NCBI GenBank assembly: GCA_025360875.1
Contig: JANYBI010000156.1
Location: 1-7,325 of the forward strand
From: Lentisphaerota bacterium
GTDB taxonomy: Bacteria > Verrucomicrobiota > Lentisphaeria > Victivallales > GWF2-50-93
Length of the DNA: 7,325 nucleotides
Reading direction: 5' to 3'
The notes under the pieces were generated by a model. The model made no database searches. It saw nothing but the letters and a program-made list of their open reading frames with translations, and had not been told where the DNA came from. Below, piece by piece: positions 4,641 to 7,325 of the stretch (its first letter is position 1; every line of letters starts with the position of its first letter). Both the position numbers and the translations under genes were made by a program.

Positions 4641-6860
4641 TTACATCATGTTTACGGCGTCGACATCGGCGTAGCAGTCGATATCCTTGGGGCATTTCGA
4701 GTGGAGTACCTGTTCGCGCAGCGCCTCGCGGAATTCCTTCATGCGGTCGCCCCGGAACATTATCACGTAGCGGAATTTGGTCTTGATCCTTGCAATCGTC
4801 GATGGAAGGGGGCCGGCGACCTTGATATCCTTTGAAATGTGCGGACGCAGCTTTTCCAGGAACTCGTCTGCGAACTTCGCAATCTGCGCTTCGTCCGGAC
4901 CTCGGAAATGGACGGCGATAAGATGCGAGAACGGCGGATAGTTCAGCTTCTTCCTCACTGCGACCTGGTCATTGTAGAACTTCAGATAATCATTGTTCTT
5001 CGAGCACTGTATAGAGGTATTATGCGATGTGAACGACTGTATGAGCACTTCGCCGGGGATGTCGCCGCGCCCCGAACGCCCCGCCACCTGCGTCAGAAGC
5101 TGGAATGTCCGTTCTTCCGCACGGAAATCAGGAATGTACAGGCCGAGATCGGCATTGATTATCCCGACAAGTGTCACGTTCGGGAAGTCCAGACCTTTTG
5201 CGATCATCTGGGTTCCTATGAGGATGTCTATCTTTCCAACGCGGAAGTCGCCGAGGACCTTGTCATATGAATCCGGGTGTGTCATCGTGTCGGAATCCAT
5301 TCTTGCGATCTTCGCACGGGGAAAAAGCTCCGCAGCTATCGAGTCGATCTTCTCGGTGCCGAGACCGCTGTAACGGATTCCGGGATCGCCGCATTTCGGA
5401 CAGCTCTTGAAAGCGGGAATGACAATCCCGCAGAGATGGCATGAAAGGCTTTCCCTCTTCCTGGAATAGGTATAGTTCTGCGTACAGTTATCGCAGGTGG
5501 CGATAAGCCCGCACTTGTTGCAGACCATCCTGGTCGCGAATCCCTTGCGGTTCAGGAAAATTATCGTCTGCTCGGCCTTTTCAAGGCGGCGCCTGATCTC
5601 CTCGACCAACTCACCGGAAAAAATTTTGCCGCCGGTCTTGAGCTTTTCCGTGTTCATGTCAACAATTCTGATCTTGGGCATTACACAGTCGTCCACCCTT
5701 TTTGTAAGACGGACCATTGCGTATTTGCCGGTCATCGCATTATGATATGATTCGAACGACGGAGTCGCCGAACCCAGGATCACGACCGCCTTCTCCATGT
5801 ATCCGCGCATGACGGCGACATCCCTGGCGTGATAGCGCGGCGCCTCATCCTGCTTGTAGGAATTCTCGTGTTCTTCGTCGACTATGATAAGCCCCAGGTT
5901 TTTGAACGGGGCGAAAAGTGCGGATCTCGCACCGACTACGATTTTCACCTGGCTGCGGAAAATTTTCGTCCATTCGTCGAACCGTTCGCCATCGCGGAGA
6001 GAGCTGTGAAGTACGCTCACCATGTCTCCGAAACGTGAACGGAACCTTTCGGTCGTCTGCGGAGTCAGTGAAATTTCAGGCACCAGCACGATGGAATCCT
6101 TGCCTTGCCGTATGGCATTGGCGATCGCACGCAGATAGACTTCCGTCTTGCCACTTCCTGTCACCCCGTAGAGAAGCAACGTGTGCGGTTTGGGAACTGA
6201 CGGTTCCATCATTTCGGAAATCTTGTCGACAGAGGTCTTCTGTTCTTCTGTGAGTTCAGGCGGAGTTGATTTCACGTATTCGATGTTGGCGAACGGATTG
6301 CGGTAGACTTCCTTATTCTCCTCAATCACTATTTTTTCCTTTACCAGCGCGGTGAGCACGCTTTTCCCTGCTGCGGTCTCGCGTCTTATGAATTCGGAAG
6401 ATGCGCCGGGATGTTGGAGCAGAAGCTGGATTATCTTGACCCGTGCGGGAGATTTCTTCGGCTTGTCAAATATATATTTCTGCGCTTCCTCAGGAGAACC
6501 CAGGAAATAGAGCTTTATGCTTTTCCTTTTGATTTTTCCGCTACGGACTGCGGCCGGCAGGAGGGCGCGTACGGATTGTTCCTGTGAACAGCAATAGTAT
6601 TCGGAGATCCATTTCCCGAGCTTGAGGAGAGTGTCCGGGATCTTCGGATGGACTTCGCAGACGCTGTCTATCCTCTTCAGCTTGTCGACCGGATATAAGG
6701 ATTCATTGTTCACGGCGACGACGTAGCCGCGCCTCTGGCTTTTGCCGAAAGGAACATAGACCTGTACCCCGGCGTGGACCTGGGATTCAAGTTCCGTCGG
6801 AATCAGATAGTCAAACGGCTTGTCGAGTGACAAGCCCATTATTATTCTAGCTATTTTCAT
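4641..6860 (-). CDS. priA: Primosomal protein N', replication-restart DNA helicase PriA
   Basis: The 739-residue protein is close to the usual PriA length (732 in E. coli) and complete. The N-terminal 3'-fork-binding domain (about 1-105) starts ARIIMGLSLDKPFDYLIP. A winged-helix region (about 135-195) follows, then a superfamily 2 helicase core with Walker A GVTGSGKTE (232-240, Lys238), DEEH (328-331), the adjacent loop SYKQDEAPRYHARD and GSATP (363-367). Eight cysteines in four CxxC pairs (447/450, 456/459, 474/477, 487/490) form the two-zinc insertion. The second helicase half shows LIGTQMIAKG (547-556) and QVAGRSGRGD (591-600). PriA recognises abandoned replication forks and D-loops, unwinds the lagging arm in the 3'-5' direction and reloads the replicative helicase. 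The ATG at 6860 has an AGGCGG ribosome site at four bases. It is probably transcribed alone: 232 bases with a repeat separate it from the next gene. Confidence 0.98.
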   Translation of the reverse strand: MKIARIIMGLSLDKPFDYLIPTELESQVHAGVQVYVPFGKSQRRGYVVAVNNESLYPVDKLKRIDSVCEVHPKIPDTLLKLGKWISEYYCCSQEQSVRALLPAAVRSGKIKRKSIKLYFLGSPEEAQKYIFDKPKKSPARVKIIQLLLQHPGASSEFIRRETAAGKSVLTALVKEKIVIEENKEVYRNPFANIEYVKSTPPELTEEQKTSVDKISEMMEPSVPKPHTLLLYGVTGSGKTEVYLRAIANAIRQGKDSIVLVPEISLTPQTTERFRSRFGDMVSVLHSSLRDGERFDEWTKIFRSQVKIVVGARSALFAPFKNLGLIIVDEEHENSYKQDEAPRYHARDVAVMRGYMEKAVVILGSATPSFESYHNAMTGKYAMVRLTKRVDDCVMPKIRIVDMNTEKLKTGGKIFSGELVEEIRRRLEKAEQTIIFLNRKGFATRMVCNKCGLIATCDNCTQNYTYSRKRESLSCHLCGIVIPAFKSCPKCGDPGIRYSGLGTEKIDSIAAELFPRAKIARMDSDTMTHPDSYDKVLGDFRVGKIDILIGTQMIAKGLDFPNVTLVGIINADLGLYIPDFRAEERTFQLLTQVAGRSGRGDIPGEVLIQSFTSHNTSIQCSKNNDYLKFYNDQVAVRKKLNYPPFSHLIAVHFRGPDEAQIAKFADEFLEKLRPHISKDIKVAGPLPSTIARIKTKFRYVIMFRGDRMKEFREALREQVLHSKCPKDIDCYADVDAVNMM

Positions 6861-6877
6861 GGCCGCCTAAGTTTTTC

Positions 6878-6893
6878 CACAGATGACACAGAT
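6878..6893. repeat. Tandem CACAGAT direct repeat in the priA leader
   Basis: CACAGAT occurs at 6878-6884 and 6887-6893 with a 9-base period. It lies within the predicted 5' leader of priA, between the promoter and the ribosome site. I recall similar CACAGAT-rich strings recurring between genes in many environmental bacterial genomes, so this may be a fragment of a dispersed repeat. No function is known. Confidence 0.4.
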
Positions 6894-6909
6894 TAATACC
6901 AAAAAGAAT

Positions 6910-6937
6910 ATAATAGACAGGATTACTGGATTAACAA
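6910..6937 (-). promoter_or_regulatory. Sigma-70-like promoter of priA
   Basis: On the minus strand TTGTTA (6937-6932) and TATTAT (6915-6910) are separated by 16 bases, matching 4 and 5 of the 6 consensus positions. The -10 ends 49 bases before the priA ATG, giving a leader of roughly 40 bases. This is the best-looking promoter in the window. Confidence 0.5.
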
Positions 6938-6950
6938 ATTTTCTTATAAA

Positions 6951-6980
6951 GGTTCCCATGAGCATCCCGAGATGGGGACC
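6951..6980. repeat. Hairpin upstream of priA in the divergent region
   Basis: GGTTCCCAT (6951-6959) and ATGGGGACC (6972-6980) form a nine-pair stem with one G-T pair. The 12-base interval allows an alternative inner stem CATC-CCGA-GATG (6963-6974). It sits just behind the priA promoter. It could be a regulator site, a dispersed palindrome or a transcription barrier between divergent genes; no T-run follows on either strand. Confidence 0.45.
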
Positions 6981-7004
6981 CGTTGCTTATTTTGCCCGAA
7001 TTCC

Positions 7005-7033
7005 TTGATTTATCGTCCAGCACTCGCTATTTT
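7005..7033 (+). promoter_or_regulatory. Possible promoter of the GHL6-like gene
   Basis: TTGATT (7005-7010) and TATTTT (7028-7033) are separated by 17 bases, each matching 4 of 6 consensus positions. The -10 ends 61 bases before the ATG at 7095. Downstream, TATCAAT occurs at 7059-7065 and 7070-7076, 11 bases apart, with a related TATCAAA at 7042-7048. These are placed where a repressor could act. Confidence 0.3.
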
Positions 7034-7094
7034 TTCGACCGTATCAAAACAAAATTCCTATCAATCAATTATCAATAAAAGGAATCAGACAGCC

Positions 7095-7325
7095 ATGAAG
7101 AAGATTCAACTCAGGCAGCGGCAGATTCATCTCGATTTCCACACCGGACCATGGATCCCCGACGTAGGCGCGGATTTCGACGCCCGGGAGTTCGCCAGGA
7201 CAATGAAACAGGCGCACGTCAATTCCGTAACTGTCTTTGCCAAATGCCATCACGGGCACCTTTATTTCCCCACATCACATCCGGCGCGCCATCCAAATCT
7301 TAAAAAGGGACTTGACCTGACAGGA
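7095..7325 (+). CDS. N-terminus of a GHL6-like glycoside hydrolase (3' partial)
   Basis: From ATG 7095 the frame is open for 77 codons to the right edge. The start RQRQIHLDFHTGPWIPDVGADFDAREFA and the following AHVNSVTVFAKCHHGHLYFPTSHPARHPNL are the hallmark N-terminus of hypothetical glycosyl hydrolase family 6 (GHL6). These TIM-barrel enzymes are often annotated as alpha-L-fucosidase-like or beta-galactosidase-like, are usually 600-700 residues long and commonly carry a trimerisation domain further on. Substrate cannot be told from this part. There is no signal peptide, so a cytoplasmic enzyme acting on imported sugars is likely. A GGA-containing ribosome site (7079-7083) lies about 11 bases upstream of the ATG. 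It is transcribed divergently from priA, and the catalytic region lies outside the window. Confidence 0.82.
   Translation, partial: MKKIQLRQRQIHLDFHTGPWIPDVGADFDAREFARTMKQAHVNSVTVFAKCHHGHLYFPTSHPARHPNLKKGLDLTG

Noticed and set aside
4839..5373. Plus-strand open frames opposite priA
   Set aside because: They lie wholly antisense to conserved PriA helicase regions and show no recognisable domain.
7065..7259. Minus-strand open frame of 64 codons
   Set aside because: It is antisense to the conserved GHL6 N-terminus, which has a ribosome site and strong family resemblance.

Overview
The window looks like chromosomal DNA of a free-living or gut bacterium of intermediate GC content. The best guess is the Planctomycetes-Verrucomicrobia-Chlamydiae superphylum, perhaps Lentisphaerae or Verrucomicrobia. 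The basis is the combination of a URO-D/MtaA-like protein end, the start of a GHL6-type glycoside hydrolase, and several kinds of short palindromic intergenic repeat. This taxonomic placement is inference from remembered family distribution; no rRNA or other marker gene is present.

Layout, left to right. (1) 1-273 (+) is the C-terminal end of a URO-D/MtaA-like protein. (2) 400-1611 (+) is an AT-rich gene for a five-helix membrane protein with a C-terminal Sel1 repeat domain. It is bracketed by two direct copies of a GCCGGC-type palindromic repeat. (3) 1871-2493 (-) is a complete VapBC toxin-antitoxin module, with its own terminator candidate downstream and an operator-like palindrome upstream. 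(4) 2584-2722 is a hairpin-rich intergenic region with a roughly 76-base composite palindrome and two terminator candidates. (5) 2713-4408 (-) is a two-gene unit, an Lrp/AsnC regulator followed by a class I aminotransferase. It resembles the Bacillus alaR-alaT pair in order and sequence. (6) 4409-4640 is intergenic and carries an inverted pair of 24-base arms, a REP-doublet-like element. (7) 4641-6860 (-) is priA, the replication-restart helicase. (8) 6861-7094 is a divergent promoter region. (9) 7095 to the right edge (+) is the start of a GHL6-like glycoside hydrolase that runs off the window.

Functionally the window is mixed: a housekeeping gene (priA), a likely amino-acid metabolism unit with its own regulator, a toxin-antitoxin pair, an unusual membrane Sel1 protein, and the ends of two accessory metabolic genes. 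I see no evidence of one integrated new system. The most unusual content is in the gaps: nearly every intergenic interval carries a differently built palindromic element, and two copies of one of them frame the Sel1 gene. No tRNA, rRNA, CRISPR array, transposase or integrase was seen.
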